A stretch of DNA of 64,000 nucleotides from Microbacterium sp. H83 (GTDB taxonomy: Bacteria; Actinomycetota; Actinomycetes; Actinomycetales; Microbacteriaceae). A program made the translations under genes and the position numbers. The notes below the pieces were generated by a model, which worked only from the letters and a program-made list of their open reading frames with translations, did no database searches and was not told where the DNA came from. Location of the stretch: positions 90,311 to 154,310 of the forward strand of contig NZ_LWCU01000001.1 in assembly GCF_001650405.1 (NCBI RefSeq). Direction: 5' to 3'. Of this stretch, positions 27,240 to 37,052 are shown in pieces (the first letter of the stretch is position 1; each line of letters starts with the position of its first letter).

Positions 27240-29959
27240 CAGTCGCGTCCCGTCAATCCCCAGGCGTCCTCATCGCCCTCGGCCTCGACCACCGGCAGGC
27301 CGTCGAACTGCGCCTCGGTGGGGTCGAACGGAGCCCCGGCGGCGGTCGCGGCGGGAGCGGCGGGGGCGTGCATCGAGGCCGTCGGCGCGGCCGGGACGTC
27401 CTCGCCCCTGAGCTTCGCCATGACCTGAGGCAGCTGCTCCACGGTGGCCAGCACGTCGCGGGCCTTCGATCCCTCGGACGGACCGACGACCTCGCGCGAC
27501 TCGAGGAGATCCATGAGGCGCCCGGCCTTCGCGAACCCGACGCGGAGCTTGCGCTGGAGCATCGACGTGGACCCGAACTGCGAGGAGATGATGAGCTCGG
27601 CCGCCGCGAGCAGGAGCTCCAGGTCGTCTCCGATGTCCTCGTCGACCTCCTTCTTCTTGCTCGGCTCCATCGCCTCCTGCACGTCCGACCGGTACTCCGG
27701 TCGAGCCTGACGGGTGACGTGCTTCACGACCGCGTCGATCTCCTTCTCATCGACCCACGCGCCCTGCAGACGGAACGGCTTGGAGGAGCCCATCGGGGAG
27801 AACAGGGCGTCACCCTGACCGATGAGCTTGTCGGCACCCGGGCTGTCGAGGATGACACGGCTGTCGGTGACGCTCGTGACGGCGAAGGCCAGACGCGAGG
27901 GGACGTTCGCCTTGATCAGGCCGGTGACGACGTCGACGCTCGGACGCTGCGTCGCGAGGACGAGGTGGATGCCCGATGCTCGCGCGAGCTGCGTGATGCG
28001 CACGATCGAGTCCTCGACGTCGCGCGGGGCGACCATCATGAGGTCGGCGAGCTCGTCGACCACCACCAGCAGGTACGGGTAGGGCTTGAGCACGCGCTCG
28101 CTGCCCACCGGGACCTCGACCTCGCCGGCGCGGACGGCGCGGTTGAAGTCGTCGATGTGACGGAATCCGAACGACGCGAGGTCGTCGTATCGCATGTCCA
28201 TCTCCTTCACGACCCACTGCAGCGCCTCCGCCGCCTTCTTGGGGTTCGTGATGATGGGCGTGATCAGGTGCGGCACCCCGGCGTAGCTGGTGAGCTCGAC
28301 GCGCTTCGGGTCGATGAGCACCATGCGCACGTCCGTCGGCCGGGCACGCATGAGGAGGCTCGTGATCATGCTGTTGACGAAGCTCGACTTACCGGATCCG
28401 GTGGAACCCGCCACGAGCAGATGGGGCATCTTGGCGAGGTTCGCGGTGACGAAGTTCCCGCCCACGTCCTTGCCGACGCCGATCGTCAGCGGATGCGTGC
28501 TCTTCAGCGCCGCCTGCGACCGGAGCACATCGCCGAGGGCGACGGTCTCGCGGTCCGTGTTCGGGATCTCGATGCCGATCGCGCTCTTGCCGGGGATGGG
28601 CGACAGGATGCGCACGTCGTTCGAGGCGACGGCGTAGGCGAAGTTGTTGCTGAGCTGCAGGATCTTCTCGACCTTGACGCCGTGGCCGACCTCGACCTCG
28701 TACTGAGTGACCGTGGGACCGCGCGAGAAGCCGGTGACCTTCGCATCGACGTTGAACTGCGACAGGACGCTCGTGATCTGCTCGACGATGCGGTCGTTCG
28801 CCTCGGAGCGCGCCACCGAGGGCGGCCCCTCCGCGAGCACTCCCGGCGACGGCAGGATGTACGGTGCGACCGGCGCCTGGGGGCCGCGGTCCCCGGGGCC
28901 GTCGGTGCCGAAGCCGTCGAGACCCGGAAGCTCGGGCATCTCCCCCGTGTCGGATTCGTCGTCCAGCAGCGCCGTCGTCTGCTGCTCGGCCAGCGAGTCG
29001 GTCACCGAGCGCACGTCCGACAGCACCTCCGTGGCGGCGTCGTACGGGTCGGCGACCGTCACCGCCTGGTCGTACGCGGGGGTGGTGTCGGTGGTCGACA
29101 GCAGAGCCGTGATGTCGTCGGAGGCGAGGGTGCCCTCGTCGGGATCCTCTTCACGACCGGTCTTGTTGCGCCGCCACCAGGGCAGCACGTCGGGATCGTC
29201 CACCTTGTCGGCGTCGTCGATCGCGGCGGTGTCCTTGGCCGGCTTCTCCGCACGCTGCGCGTCGAACATCCAGGCGTACAGATCGCCCAGCCGCTCGCCG
29301 ATGCGGTTCGGCGGGGTCTTGGTGAGGATCAGGATGCTGAGCGCCGCGAGCAGGGCCAGCACGATGTAGGCGGGGATTGCGGTGAGGTAGCTGAGCGGCT
29401 GTCCGAGCAACCATCCGAAGAGACCGCCGGCCTCGCTCAGCGCGAGCATCCCCTCTCGCGGCTGAGGGAGCCCGCCCGCGATGTGGAGGATCCCAGCGAG
29501 AGTGACGGAGAAGAGCCCGAAGCCGATCCCGATGCGCCCGTTGTCGTGGACCGACGACGGATGCCGGAACAGCCAGCCGGCCAGGATCAGCAGGAGGACG
29601 GGGAAGATGAATGCGCCGCGTCCGATCACGAGACCGAAGGTGTAGGCGCTGATCTGAGCCGCCACGTCGTTGCCGATGAAGAACCACTCGTTGACCGCAC
29701 CGGCCACCGCGAGGAGCACGAGCAGGAAGGGGAAGCCGTCGCGACGGTCGTCCTTCTCGAGCGTCTCGGGGCCGAACGCGCGGAACAGGCCCCCGACCCC
29801 GTGGGCGAGGCCGGTCCACGCACGCACGATCACCGGCGGCTTGTCGAGCTCGTCGATGTACTTCTTCGGGGCCGCCTGGGTCTTCGGAGCAGCCTGCCGC
29901 TTCGGGCGGGGCGTGGCGCTCTCGGACGCGCGCGCTGATTTCGTGGTGCTCCTGGCCAT
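27239..29959 (-). CDS. ftsK: DNA translocase FtsK/SpoIIIE
   Basis: Septal motor that clears chromosomes from the closing division site. 906 residues. Four or five membrane segments occupy residues 60-220, then an acidic Asp/Thr-rich linker runs to about 400. The motor follows with [15 protein letters not shown] (Walker A, near 530), [27 protein letters not shown] (Walker B) and [22 protein letters not shown] gamma winged helix near 800-865 ([31 protein letters not shown]) should read polar KOPS-type sequences. Ends in an Ala-rich and acidic tail. The leaderless-type TAACGT hexamer supports this start. Confidence 0.97.
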   Translation of the reverse strand: MARSTTKSARASESATPRPKRQAAPKTQAAPKKYIDELDKPPVIVRAWTGLAHGVGGLFRAFGPETLEKDDRRDGFPFLLVLLAVAGAVNEWFFIGNDVAAQISAYTFGLVIGRGAFIFPVLLLILAGWLFRHPSSVHDNGRIGIGFGLFSVTLAGILHIAGGLPQPREGMLALSEAGGLFGWLLGQPLSYLTAIPAYIVLALLAALSILILTKTPPNRIGERLGDLYAWMFDAQRAEKPAKDTAAIDDADKVDDPDVLPWWRRNKTGREEDPDEGTLASDDITALLSTTDTTPAYDQAVTVADPYDAATEVLSDVRSVTDSLAEQQTTALLDDESDTGEMPELPGLDGFGTDGPGDRGPQAPVAPYILPSPGVLAEGPPSVARSEANDRIVEQITSVLSQFNVDAKVTGFSRGPTVTQYEVEVGHGVKVEKILQLSNNFAYAVASNDVRILSPIPGKSAIGIEIPNTDRETVALGDVLRSQAALKSTHPLTIGVGKDVGGNFVTANLAKMPHLLVAGSTGSGKSSFVNSMITSLLMRARPTDVRMVLIDPKRVELTSYAGVPHLITPIITNPKKAAEALQWVVKEMDMRYDDLASFGFRHIDDFNRAVRAGEVEVPVGSERVLKPYPYLLVVVDELADLMMVAPRDVEDSIVRITQLARASGIHLVLATQRPSVDVVTGLIKANVPSRLAFAVTSVTDSRVILDSPGADKLIGQGDALFSPMGSSKPFRLQGAWVDEKEIDAVVKHVTRQARPEYRSDVQEAMEPSKKKEVDEDIGDDLELLLAAAELIISSQFGSTSMLQRKLRVGFAKAGRLMDLLESREVVGPSEGSKARDVLATVEQLPQVMAKLRGEDVPAAPTASMHAPAAPAATAAGAPFDPTEAQFDGLPVVEAEGDEDAWGLTGRD

Positions 29960-29965
29960 GCTCTC

Positions 29966-29971
29966 ACGTTA
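29966..29971 (-). promoter_or_regulatory. Leaderless -10 element of ftsK
   Basis: Minus-strand TAACGT, 6 nt before the ftsK ATG. Confidence 0.5.
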
Positions 29972-30042
29972 CGGCCAGCAGCCCGCATCACCCCGCAATG
30001 ACGCGGCATTCCGGGGTGATCGACGGATGGTCCTCGGCGGGA

Positions 30043-31719
30043 TTAGGCCTCGATGACGAGCGGCACGATCATCGGACGGCGGCGCAGCTTCTGGTTGACC
30101 CACCGGCCGATCGTGCGACGCACGACCTGCGACAGAGCATGCGTGTCGCGGACCCCGTTTCCGGACGCCTCCTTGAGCGCCGCCACGATCTTCGGTGCGA
30201 CGTCGTCGAAGACGGCGTCGTCCTCGGCGATCCCTCGCGCGTGGATCTCCGGTCCGGAGATGATGCGGCCGGTCGCGGCGTCCACCACCACGATCACCGA
30301 GACGAAGCCCTCCTCACCCAGGATCCGACGGTCCTTGAGGTCGGCGTCCGTGATCGCGCCGACACTCGAGCCGTCGACGTACACGAAGCCGAGGTCGAGC
30401 TGTCCGGCGATGCGGGCCTCGCCGTCCTTGAGATCGATCACGGTGCCGTTCGAGGCGATGATCGTGCGCTCCTCGGGAATGCCGGTGTCCTGGGCGAGCT
30501 TGGCGTTCGCGGTCAGGTGGCGGTACTCGCCGTGCACAGGGAGGACGTTGCGGGGCTTCAGGATGTTGTAGCAGTACAGCAGCTCGCCGGCCGCGGCGTG
30601 ACCCGACACGTGCACGCGCGCGTTCGCCTTGTGCACCACGTTCGCACCGAGCTTCGTGAGTCCGTCGATGACGCGGTACACGGCGTTCTCGTTGCCGGGG
30701 ATGAGGCTGGAGGCGAGGATCACCGTGTCCCCCTCGCCGACCTCGATCGCGTGGTCGAGATTCGCCATCCGGCTGAGGACGGCCATCGGCTCGCCCTGCG
30801 ATCCGGTCGACATGTAGACGATCCTGTCGTCGGGGAGGTCGCGCGCCTTCTTGTAGTCGATGAGCACGCCGGCGGGCACCTTGAGGTAGCCGAGCTGCTC
30901 CGCGATGGTCATGTTGCGCACCATGCTGCGTCCGAGGAACGCGACGCGACGGCCGTGCGCGTGCGCGGCGTCGATCACCTGCTGGACGCGGTGGACGTGG
31001 CTCGAGAAGCTGGCGACGATCACGCGCCGTGGTGCCTTGCCGATCACCTGGTCGAGGACGGGACCGATAGAGCGCTCCGTCGGCGTGAATCCGGGCACGT
31101 CGGCGTTGGTGGAGTCCACCAGGAACAGGTCGACGCCCTCTTCGCCGAGCCGCGAGAACGCCCGCAGATCGGTGATCCGGCCGTCCAGCGGCAGCTGGTC
31201 CATCTTGAAGTCGCCCGTCGCGAGCGCCATGCCCGCAGGGGTGCGGATGGCGACGGCGAGAGCATCCGGGATCGAGTGGTTCACCGCGACGAACTCGAGG
31301 TCGAACGGTCCGACGCGCTCCTCCTGGCCCTCGACCACCGTGAGGGTGAACGCCTTGATCCGATGCTCCTTGAGCTTGGCCTCGACGAGCGCCAGGGTCA
31401 GCCCCGATCCGATGAGCGGGATGTCGCTCTTGAGTCGGAGGAGGTACGGGACGGCCCCGATGTGATCCTCGTGCCCGTGAGTCAGCACGACGCCGACGAT
31501 GTCGTCGAGTCGGTTCTTGATCGGCTCGAAGTCGGGCAGGATCAGGTCGACGCCGGGCTGGTGCTCCTCGGGGAAGAGCACGCCGCAGTCCACGATGAGG
31601 ATCTTGCCGTCGTACTCGAACATCGTCATGTTGCGGCCGATCTCGCCGAGACCGCCGAGCGGGGTGACGCGCAGCGTCCCCTGTTCGAGCGGAGCGGGAT
31701 CTGCGAGCGGGATGGACAT
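30043..31719 (-). CDS. rnj: Ribonuclease J
   Basis: Metallo-beta-lactamase/beta-CASP RNase with endonuclease and 5'-exonuclease activity, central to mRNA decay and rRNA maturation. 558 residues from the ATG at 31719. The zinc site is VVLTHGHEDHIGAVPYLL near residue 80 (HxHxDH), with further ligands in VNHSIPDALAVAIRTPAG. Beta-CASP blocks include STNADVPGFTPTERSI and SSHVHRVQQVIDAA, and STGSQGEPMAVLSRMAN is the RNA 5'-end pocket region. The frame is open far upstream through dapA, but that part is antisense-like noise. Lies 69 bp downstream of dapA. Confidence 0.96.
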   Translation of the reverse strand: MSIPLADPAPLEQGTLRVTPLGGLGEIGRNMTMFEYDGKILIVDCGVLFPEEHQPGVDLILPDFEPIKNRLDDIVGVVLTHGHEDHIGAVPYLLRLKSDIPLIGSGLTLALVEAKLKEHRIKAFTLTVVEGQEERVGPFDLEFVAVNHSIPDALAVAIRTPAGMALATGDFKMDQLPLDGRITDLRAFSRLGEEGVDLFLVDSTNADVPGFTPTERSIGPVLDQVIGKAPRRVIVASFSSHVHRVQQVIDAAHAHGRRVAFLGRSMVRNMTIAEQLGYLKVPAGVLIDYKKARDLPDDRIVYMSTGSQGEPMAVLSRMANLDHAIEVGEGDTVILASSLIPGNENAVYRVIDGLTKLGANVVHKANARVHVSGHAAAGELLYCYNILKPRNVLPVHGEYRHLTANAKLAQDTGIPEERTIIASNGTVIDLKDGEARIAGQLDLGFVYVDGSSVGAITDADLKDRRILGEEGFVSVIVVVDAATGRIISGPEIHARGIAEDDAVFDDVAPKIVAALKEASGNGVRDTHALSQVVRRTIGRWVNQKLRRRPMIVPLVIEA

Positions 31720-31787
31720 GCGGTCTCCTCTGTCGGACGCTCCACGCGTCCGTTCGTTCGTGGTGGTGCGCCGCAGCGCGACCCTTC

Positions 31788-32765
31788 TCAGCGTGTCGTG
31801 CCGTGCACCTTGGGCAGGGCGCCGCCGGCGGCCGCGTTGCGGTCGGGGCGGAAGTTGGAGAAGTCGGCCCCCGGCACGCCCTGGACGAGATCGAGCTCGT
31901 CCTCGATGAGGGCGGCCTCCCACTCCTCCGGGCCGACCAGGGGCAGACGGACGCGCGGACTCGAGATGCGACCGAGTCCGTGCAGGATGTACTTCGCGGC
32001 GACCGTTCCGGGTACGTGCGTCATGACGGCCCGCACCAGCGGCTCGAGCCGTCGGTGCTCCGCCGTGGCGGTCGCGAGGTCGCCGCGGTTCACGGCGTCG
32101 ATGATGGTGCGGTACGGCGTCGCCGCGATGTTCGCCGTGACGCCGATCAGGCCGGAGGCGCCGATCGAGAGGTGCGGCAGCACATTGGCGTCGTCGCCGG
32201 AGAAGTACATGAGGTCCGTCTGATTGAGGACGCGGCTGACCTCGGAGAAGTCGCCCTTGGCGTCCTTCACGGCGAGGATATTCGGGTGCTTCGCGAGGCG
32301 CAGGATCGTCTCGTACTTGATGGGGACGCCGGTGCGGCCCGGGATGTCGTACAGGATGACCGGCAGATCCGTCGCATCCGCGACCAGGCGGAAGTGCGTG
32401 AGGATGCCGGCCTGCGTCGGCTTGTTGTAGTACGGCGTGACGATCATGATGCCGTCGGCGCCGGCCTTCTCGCTGGCCTTGTAGAGTTCGATCGCGTGCG
32501 CGGTCTCGTTGGATCCGCCGCCGGTGATGATCTTCGCGCGACCGGCCGAGACGGACTTCCCGACCTCGACCAGCGTGAGCTTCTCGGGGTCCGTCAGCGT
32601 GGAGGTCTCCCCGGTGGTGCCCGTCACGACGATGCCGTCGGCGCCCGCCGTGATGACGTCGTCGATGTGCTTCTCGACCGCAGGCCAGTCGACTTCGCCG
32701 TCGGCCGTCATGGGAGTGACGAGCGCGACGAGGACCTGTCCGAATGGGTTGCCCGAGTGCGTCAT
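31788..32765 (-). CDS. dapA: 4-hydroxy-tetrahydrodipicolinate synthase
   Basis: Condenses pyruvate and aspartate semialdehyde to enter the lysine/diaminopimelate branch. About 325 residues. GTTGETSTLTDPEKLTLVE near residue 52 is the pyruvate-binding region, ILYDIPGRTGVPIKYE supplies the catalytic tyrosine, and NILAVKDAKGD the Schiff-base lysine. The ATG at 32765 is chosen because TACGCT ends 6 nt upstream. Divergent from a NUDIX gene that is also leaderless. Confidence 0.97.
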   Translation of the reverse strand: MTHSGNPFGQVLVALVTPMTADGEVDWPAVEKHIDDVITAGADGIVVTGTTGETSTLTDPEKLTLVEVGKSVSAGRAKIITGGGSNETAHAIELYKASEKAGADGIMIVTPYYNKPTQAGILTHFRLVADATDLPVILYDIPGRTGVPIKYETILRLAKHPNILAVKDAKGDFSEVSRVLNQTDLMYFSGDDANVLPHLSIGASGLIGVTANIAATPYRTIIDAVNRGDLATATAEHRRLEPLVRAVMTHVPGTVAAKYILHGLGRISSPRVRLPLVGPEEWEAALIEDELDLVQGVPGADFSNFRPDRNAAAGGALPKVHGTTR

Positions 32766-32771
32766 GCACCC

Positions 32772-32777
32772 AGCGTA
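32772..32777 (-). promoter_or_regulatory. Leaderless -10 element of dapA
   Basis: Minus-strand TACGCT followed by GGGTGC and the dapA ATG. The opposing NUDIX -10 lies 39 bp away, so the whole divergent control region is about 64 bp. Confidence 0.55.
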
Positions 32778-32816
32778 TCGGGTCGGGTGCCGTGCCGACG
32801 ATCCTGCGGACCCGCA

Positions 32817-32822
32817 TAGGCT
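32817..32822 (+). promoter_or_regulatory. Leaderless -10 element of the NUDIX gene
   Basis: TAGGCT, 7 nt before the ATG at 32830. Confidence 0.55.
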
Positions 32823-32829
32823 CGGACGC

Positions 32830-33372
32830 ATGGCATGGGTCACGCACGCATCGACGACGGTCTACTCGAATCCCTGGATCGAGGTGCGCGAGGACTCCGT
32901 CACCGGTCCGGGCGGCGACGGCATCTACGGTGTCGTGACGATGCGCAACGCCGCCGTGTTCATCGTCGCCCTCGACAGCGACGACCGCGTCTGCCTCGTG
33001 ACACTCGAGCGCTACACGACGGGCTCCTCCATCGAGGTCCCGGCCGGAGGCAGCGACGGGGAGGACCCGCTCGTCGCCGCCCGTCGCGAGCTCGCGGAGG
33101 AGACAGGATACGAGGCCGACAGCTGGACGCGGATCGGGACCATGAACGCTCTGAACGGCATCGCGGATGCCCCGGAGCACGTCTTCCTCGCCCGGGGCCT
33201 GCGGCCCGCCGCGTCGGGCGACGGTCACGGCCGGATCGAGGAGGGCATCGATGCCGTCTCCTGGACACCCTTCGCCGATGTGCTGGCGATGATCGCAGAT
33301 GGACGCATCACCGACGGCGAGACGATCGCGGCGATCGCCTTCGCCGGGATCGCTCTGGGCCGCTTCCGCTGA
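32830..33372 (+). CDS. NUDIX hydrolase, ADP-ribose-pyrophosphatase type
   Basis: 180 residues. The NUDIX box reads GEDPLVAARRELAEETGYEAD near residue 78, with all catalytic Arg-Glu and Glu-Glu positions; the loop before it (PAGGSDGE) is one residue shorter than the strict consensus. WIEVREDSVTGPGG and EVPAGG suggest the ADP-sugar group that cleaves ADP-ribose. Substrate not proven. Stands alone between divergent dapA and convergent SDR. Confidence 0.88.
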   Translation: MAWVTHASTTVYSNPWIEVREDSVTGPGGDGIYGVVTMRNAAVFIVALDSDDRVCLVTLERYTTGSSIEVPAGGSDGEDPLVAARRELAEETGYEADSWTRIGTMNALNGIADAPEHVFLARGLRPAASGDGHGRIEEGIDAVSWTPFADVLAMIADGRITDGETIAAIAFAGIALGRFR

Positions 33373-33406
33373 GCCGAGCGCTCGACGCGTCGCGACGCCG
33401 CGCGGG

Positions 33407-34168
33407 TCAGACCCTTCCCCTCCGCGCGACGCCCGATGTGAGCGAGGCGGGGAGCACGCGCCCGAGAGCCGCGAGAAGCGTGTAGCGCAGCGACGGGACC
33501 GACACGGCCCTGCCCAGGGCGGCGTCGCGGAGCCCCTCGCGGACGACGTCCCGTGCGTCGAGCCACAGGAAGCGCGGCACGCCCTCCTCCCCGGGCGGCA
33601 TGCCCATCCGCTCGTGGAAGGACGTGTGGGTGAAGCCGGGGCACACGGCCGTGACGGTCACGCGGTCACGGGCGTACTCCGCATTCGCCCAGCGGCTGAA
33701 GCCGATGAGCCAGCTCTTGCACGCCGAGTACGTCGATCGGGAGATGAATCCCGCCACCGACGAGACGTTGATGATCCGACCGCCTCGTCCTCGCATCACC
33801 TGGAGGGCCGCATGCATCAGCCGCATGGAGGCCTCGACGTGCACACGGAGATGGCGCACCTCGTCGTCGATGTCGTTGTCGGCGAACTGGAGCGGCAGTC
33901 CGAACCCGGCGTTGTTGACCAGCAGATCGATCGGATCGGAGGAGTCGGCGACTCGCGCCGCCACGCGCTCGACGTCGTCCTCGCGGGAGAGGTCGGCGAC
34001 GATCAGCTCGACCGCGACGCCGTACTCGCTGCGCAGGTCGGCGGCGATGTCGGCGAGCCGCTCCTCCGAGCGTGCGACGAGAACCAGGTCGGCGCGACGC
34101 CGCGCGAGCTGACGCGCGAACTCGGCACCGAGCCCGGCGCTCGCGCCTGTGATGAGTGCGGTCGGCAT
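33407..34168 (-). CDS. Short-chain dehydrogenase/reductase
   Basis: 253 residues, classical SDR. TGASAGLGAEFARQLARR at the N terminus binds the cofactor, and RSEERL after strand 2 favours NADP(H). NNAGFGLPLQF is the structural NNAG, NVSSVAGFISRSTYSACKSW supplies the catalytic Ser, Tyr and Lys. The C-terminal ARDVVREGLRDAALGRAVSVPSLRYTLLAALGRVLP tail is typical of DltE/YqjQ-like members. The ATG overlaps the folA stop by one base, so it is third in a thyA-folA-SDR operon. Substrate unknown. Confidence 0.9.
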   Translation of the reverse strand: MPTALITGASAGLGAEFARQLARRRADLVLVARSEERLADIAADLRSEYGVAVELIVADLSREDDVERVAARVADSSDPIDLLVNNAGFGLPLQFADNDIDDEVRHLRVHVEASMRLMHAALQVMRGRGGRIINVSSVAGFISRSTYSACKSWLIGFSRWANAEYARDRVTVTAVCPGFTHTSFHERMGMPPGEEGVPRFLWLDARDVVREGLRDAALGRAVSVPSLRYTLLAALGRVLPASLTSGVARRGRV

Positions 34169-34644
34169 CAGCGCTCGTATCCGAGGAAGCGGTAGCGCAG
34201 CCCGGTACGGGATGTCTGCCACTCCCCTTCGTCGACCAGGCGCCATCCCTGCCGCGACGGCGCATACGCGTCGCCGTCGACCTCGAGGTCGATCTCGGTG
34301 ACCTCGAGCCGGTCGGCGTCGGCGATCACCTGCCGGAAGATCTCGGCACCGCCGATGACCCACACCTTCTCGTGTCCGCGGACGGCATCCGTCAGAGCCG
34401 ACGCCCGTCGGGCCCCGTCCGCCGTCCAGTCCTGCTGACGGGTGATCACCACGTTCTCGCGTCCGGGAAGCGGGCGGAACCTTTCGGGCAGCGAGTCCCA
34501 GGTCTTGCGGCCCATGATCACCGGTGCCCCGAGGGTCACCTCCTTGAAGTGCGACAGGTCCTCGGGGACGTACCAGGGCATTCCGCCTTCGGCTCCGATC
34601 ACGCCGTCGCGCGCCTCGGCCCAGACGAGCCCGACCCAGGTCAT
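34168..34644 (-). CDS. folA: Dihydrofolate reductase
   Basis: Regenerates tetrahydrofolate consumed by thymidylate synthase. 158 residues. [65 protein letters not shown] holds the folate and NADPH contacts, with the catalytic acid as Glu in [31 protein letters not shown] is the second cofactor loop. The start overlaps the thyA stop (ATGA), the usual coupling of the two enzymes. Confidence 0.96.
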   Translation of the reverse strand: MTWVGLVWAEARDGVIGAEGGMPWYVPEDLSHFKEVTLGAPVIMGRKTWDSLPERFRPLPGRENVVITRQQDWTADGARRASALTDAVRGHEKVWVIGGAEIFRQVIADADRLEVTEIDLEVDGDAYAPSRQGWRLVDEGEWQTSRTGLRYRFLGYER

Positions 34645-35450
34645 ACCGCCACCGCCGCCCTGATGGGCGCATGGTGCTGGTAGTCCTCCACGACGAAGTC
34701 CTCGTACCGGTAGTCGAGGATCGACTCGGGCGTGCGCGCGAACCGCAGCGTGGGATACGGGTACGGGTCGCGCGACAGCTGCTCGCGGACCTGATCGACG
34801 TGGTTGTCGTAGATGTGGCAGTCTCCGCCCGTCCATACGAAGTCGCCGGGCTCGAGGCCGACCTGCTGGGCCACCATGAGGGTGAGGAGAGCGTAGGACG
34901 CGATGTTGAAGGGGACGCCGAGGAAGAGATCCGCGCTGCGCTGATACAGCTGGCACGAGAGCTTGCCGTCTGCGACGTAGAACTGGAAGAGCGCGTGACA
35001 GGGCGCGAGTGCCATGTCCGGGATATCCGCGGGATTCCATGCCGACACGATCAGGCGCCGGGAGTCGGGCGACTGCCGGATCTGCTCGATGACCTCGGAG
35101 AGCTGGTCGATGCTCTGCCCGTCGGGAGTCGGCCAGGAGCGCCACTGCACGCCGTACACGGGACCGAGGTCTCCGGACTCGTCGGCCCACTCGTCCCAGA
35201 TCGTCACGCCGTTCTCCTGGAGCCAGCGCACGTTCGAGTCACCACGGAGGAACCACAGCAGCTCGTAGGCGATCGACTTGAAGTGCACGCGCTTGGTCGT
35301 GATCAGCGGGAACCCCTCGGAGAGGTCGAAGCGGATCTGTCGACCGAACACGCTGGTCGTCCCCGTTCCGGTGCGATCCGACTTGTGCGTGCCGGTCTCC
35401 AGCACGTCGCGGAGCAGGTCTTCATACGGCGTCGGGACGGCTTCGCTCAT
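34641..35450 (-). CDS. thyA: Thymidylate synthase
   Basis: Methylates dUMP to dTMP with methylene-tetrahydrofolate. 269 residues. Arg of [10 protein letters not shown], the nucleophile in [14 protein letters not shown] near residue 150, and [20 protein letters not shown] with the [10 protein letters not shown] region are all present. TATCCT ends 7 nt before the ATG. This gives a leaderless start and rules out the longer reading that begins nearer the divergent thioredoxin gene. Confidence 0.98.
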   Translation of the reverse strand: MSEAVPTPYEDLLRDVLETGTHKSDRTGTGTTSVFGRQIRFDLSEGFPLITTKRVHFKSIAYELLWFLRGDSNVRWLQENGVTIWDEWADESGDLGPVYGVQWRSWPTPDGQSIDQLSEVIEQIRQSPDSRRLIVSAWNPADIPDMALAPCHALFQFYVADGKLSCQLYQRSADLFLGVPFNIASYALLTLMVAQQVGLEPGDFVWTGGDCHIYDNHVDQVREQLSRDPYPYPTLRFARTPESILDYRYEDFVVEDYQHHAPIRAAVAV

Positions 35451-35457
35451 GCCAGCA

Positions 35458-35463
35458 AGGATA
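35458..35463 (-). promoter_or_regulatory. Leaderless -10 element of thyA
   Basis: Minus-strand TATCCT, 7 nt before the thyA ATG. Confidence 0.55.
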
Positions 35464-35533
35464 CCCGCACCCCGTGCGATCGGTTCGCTCGTCATCCTCC
35501 GACACAACGGCCCTCCCCCACCGTCGGTCGTCA

Positions 35534-35539
35534 TACTCT
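35534..35539 (+). promoter_or_regulatory. Leaderless -10 element of the thioredoxin-like gene
   Basis: TACTCT, 6 nt before the ATG at 35546. Confidence 0.5.
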
Positions 35540-35545
35540 CTACCC

Positions 35546-35959
35546 ATGTCGCCGACCATCGCCCTCCTCGTCATCGGGGCGCTCCTGGTGTCCGCGGTGC
35601 TGGTCGGGTTCCTGCTGCGCATCCGCGACGGCAGGCGTCGGAACGCGGGCGGGCTTCGTTTCGACCCCGACGACGCGTCCGGCGCGGCGCTGGGGTCCCG
35701 CGCCACGCTCGTGCAGTTCAGCACGGAGCTGTGCACGCGCTGCCCGCAGGTCCGCCGGCTGCTCACCACGCACGCGGCAGCGGTCGACGGAGTGCGGCAC
35801 ATCGAGGTCGACCTCACGCGGCGCCCGGATCTCTCCACCCGCTATCGGGTCCTGCAAACCCCGACGACCTTCCTCGTCGACCGCGACGGCGCTGTCCGCG
35901 CGCGATTCCACGGCATCCCGCAGCGGGACGCCCTGAACGAGGCCCTCGCCGCCGTCTGA
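35546..35959 (+). CDS. Membrane-anchored thioredoxin-fold protein
   Basis: 137 residues. A single N-terminal membrane segment (residues 4-23) is followed by a thioredoxin fold with the active site [16 protein letters not shown] near residue 62 (CTRC) and the cis-proline region [15 protein letters not shown] stop-transfer-like RIRDGRRR directly after the anchor suggests the domain may face the cytoplasm rather than the outside. Followed after 20 bp by a DUF4395 membrane protein, a pairing that suggests electron transfer between the two. Confidence 0.85.
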   Translation: MSPTIALLVIGALLVSAVLVGFLLRIRDGRRRNAGGLRFDPDDASGAALGSRATLVQFSTELCTRCPQVRRLLTTHAAAVDGVRHIEVDLTRRPDLSTRYRVLQTPTTFLVDRDGAVRARFHGIPQRDALNEALAAV

Positions 35960-35979
35960 GGCGCGCAGATCGGAGCACC

Positions 35980-36537
35980 ATGAGCACTCCTGCCGGCATC
36001 GACCCGCGCGGTCCCCGTTTCGCCGCGACGATCACGTCCGTGCTGCTGCTCGCCGCGACATTCCTCGCGCTCACCGGCATGTCGACGGCGACGTCCTACG
36101 GCTGGTTCTCGCCGGGTTCGGGGTTCGTGGTCGGCGAAGGATCGGCCGTGGCGGCCGCCTCGCCGCTCCAGCGGGCGCAGGATCCCGGGTTCCTGCTCAC
36201 CACCCTGATCGCCCTGCTGTTCCTGTGGAGCGTCGTGTCACCGAGGACCGCGCCATGGGGCGTGCTCTTCCGCCGCGTCGTGCGACCGCGTCTGGCGCCG
36301 CCCACGGAGCTCGAGGACCCTCGCCCGCCGCGCTTCGCGCAGGGCGTCGGTCTCGTCGTCGTCGGCGCCGGTCTCGTGCTGCATCTCCTCGGAGTGCCGT
36401 GGGCTCTGCCCATCGCGACTGCGGCGGCATTCATCGCCGCGTTCCTGAACGCCGCCTTCTCCTTCTGCCTCGGATGCCAGATCTACCTGCTTCTGCAGAG
36501 AACCGGTCTGTTCGGGCGCCGCGCGTCCGCGGCCTGA
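35980..36537 (+). CDS. DUF4395 membrane protein
   Basis: 185 residues with about four membrane segments (near 18-38, 65-85, 118-140 and 142-162). The last carries FCLGCQIYLLLQRTG, a CxxC pair at the membrane edge that is the family hallmark. Function unknown; by analogy with MauE/DsbD-like redox membrane proteins it may pass electrons to the adjacent thioredoxin-fold protein. This is inference from the CxxC and the gene pairing. Confidence 0.85.
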   Translation: MSTPAGIDPRGPRFAATITSVLLLAATFLALTGMSTATSYGWFSPGSGFVVGEGSAVAAASPLQRAQDPGFLLTTLIALLFLWSVVSPRTAPWGVLFRRVVRPRLAPPTELEDPRPPRFAQGVGLVVVGAGLVLHLLGVPWALPIATAAAFIAAFLNAAFSFCLGCQIYLLLQRTGLFGRRASAA

Positions 36538-36566
36538 GAACGGTTCCGCGGGCGACACCCGCTCGC

Positions 36567-36572
36567 TAGGCT
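36567..36572 (+). promoter_or_regulatory. Candidate -10 element of the osmC gene
   Basis: TAGGCT about 50 nt before the gene. Unlike most hexamers here it leaves a leader with a GGGAGGAA ribosome site. Confidence 0.4.
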
Positions 36573-36623
36573 GGCCGCAGATGCGGTCCGCACACGAGCG
36601 GCACGTGCAAACGGGAGGAAATC

Positions 36624-37049
36624 ATGACCGTCACCAGCGAAGCGATCACCACCTGGACCGGCTCCCTCGCGGAGGGATCGGGAACCGTCGCCTTCTCCTC
36701 CTCGAAGCTCGGCACCTTCCCGATCAACTGGAAGGCGCGCAGCGAGGGCAGCGACACCACGACCACGCCGGAGGAGCTGATCGCGGCCGCTCATGCCTCC
36801 TGCTTCAGCATGGCGCTCTCGCACGCTCTCGCCGAGAAGGGGACTCCTCCGGAGCGCGTCAACACCACGGCTTCCGTCACCTTCAAGCCGGGGACCGGGA
36901 TCACCGGCAGCCACCTGAATGTGAACGCCACCGTTCCAGGTCTCTCCCCCGAGGCGTTCCAGCAGATCGCGGACGACGCCAAGACGAACTGCCCGGTGTC
37001 GCAAGCGCTCTCGGGCATCGAGATCACCCTCGAGGCCACGCTCGCCTGA
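36624..37049 (+). CDS. OsmC/Ohr-family peroxiredoxin
   Basis: Thiol peroxidase that reduces organic hydroperoxides. 141 residues. Both family cysteines are present: AAHASCFSMALSHAL near residue 59 (peroxidatic) and TNCPVSQALSGIEITL near residue 125 (resolving). The sequence is of OsmC rather than Ohr type (TWTGSLAEGSGTVAFSSSKLG at the start). A strong GGGAGGAAATC site precedes the ATG. Convergent with the membrane protein gene 3 bp away. Confidence 0.93.
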   Translation: MTVTSEAITTWTGSLAEGSGTVAFSSSKLGTFPINWKARSEGSDTTTTPEELIAAAHASCFSMALSHALAEKGTPPERVNTTASVTFKPGTGITGSHLNVNATVPGLSPEAFQQIADDAKTNCPVSQALSGIEITLEATLA

Positions 37050-37052
37050 CGA

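Noticed and set aside
27368-29938. 856-codon open frame antisense to ftsK
   Set aside because: Same shadow effect; no start context and no recognisable protein features, while ftsK is certain.
31720-33228. 500-codon upstream extension of rnj
   Set aside because: Lies in the wrong frame over dapA and the NUDIX gene; rnj has a clear ATG with its normal N terminus at 31719.
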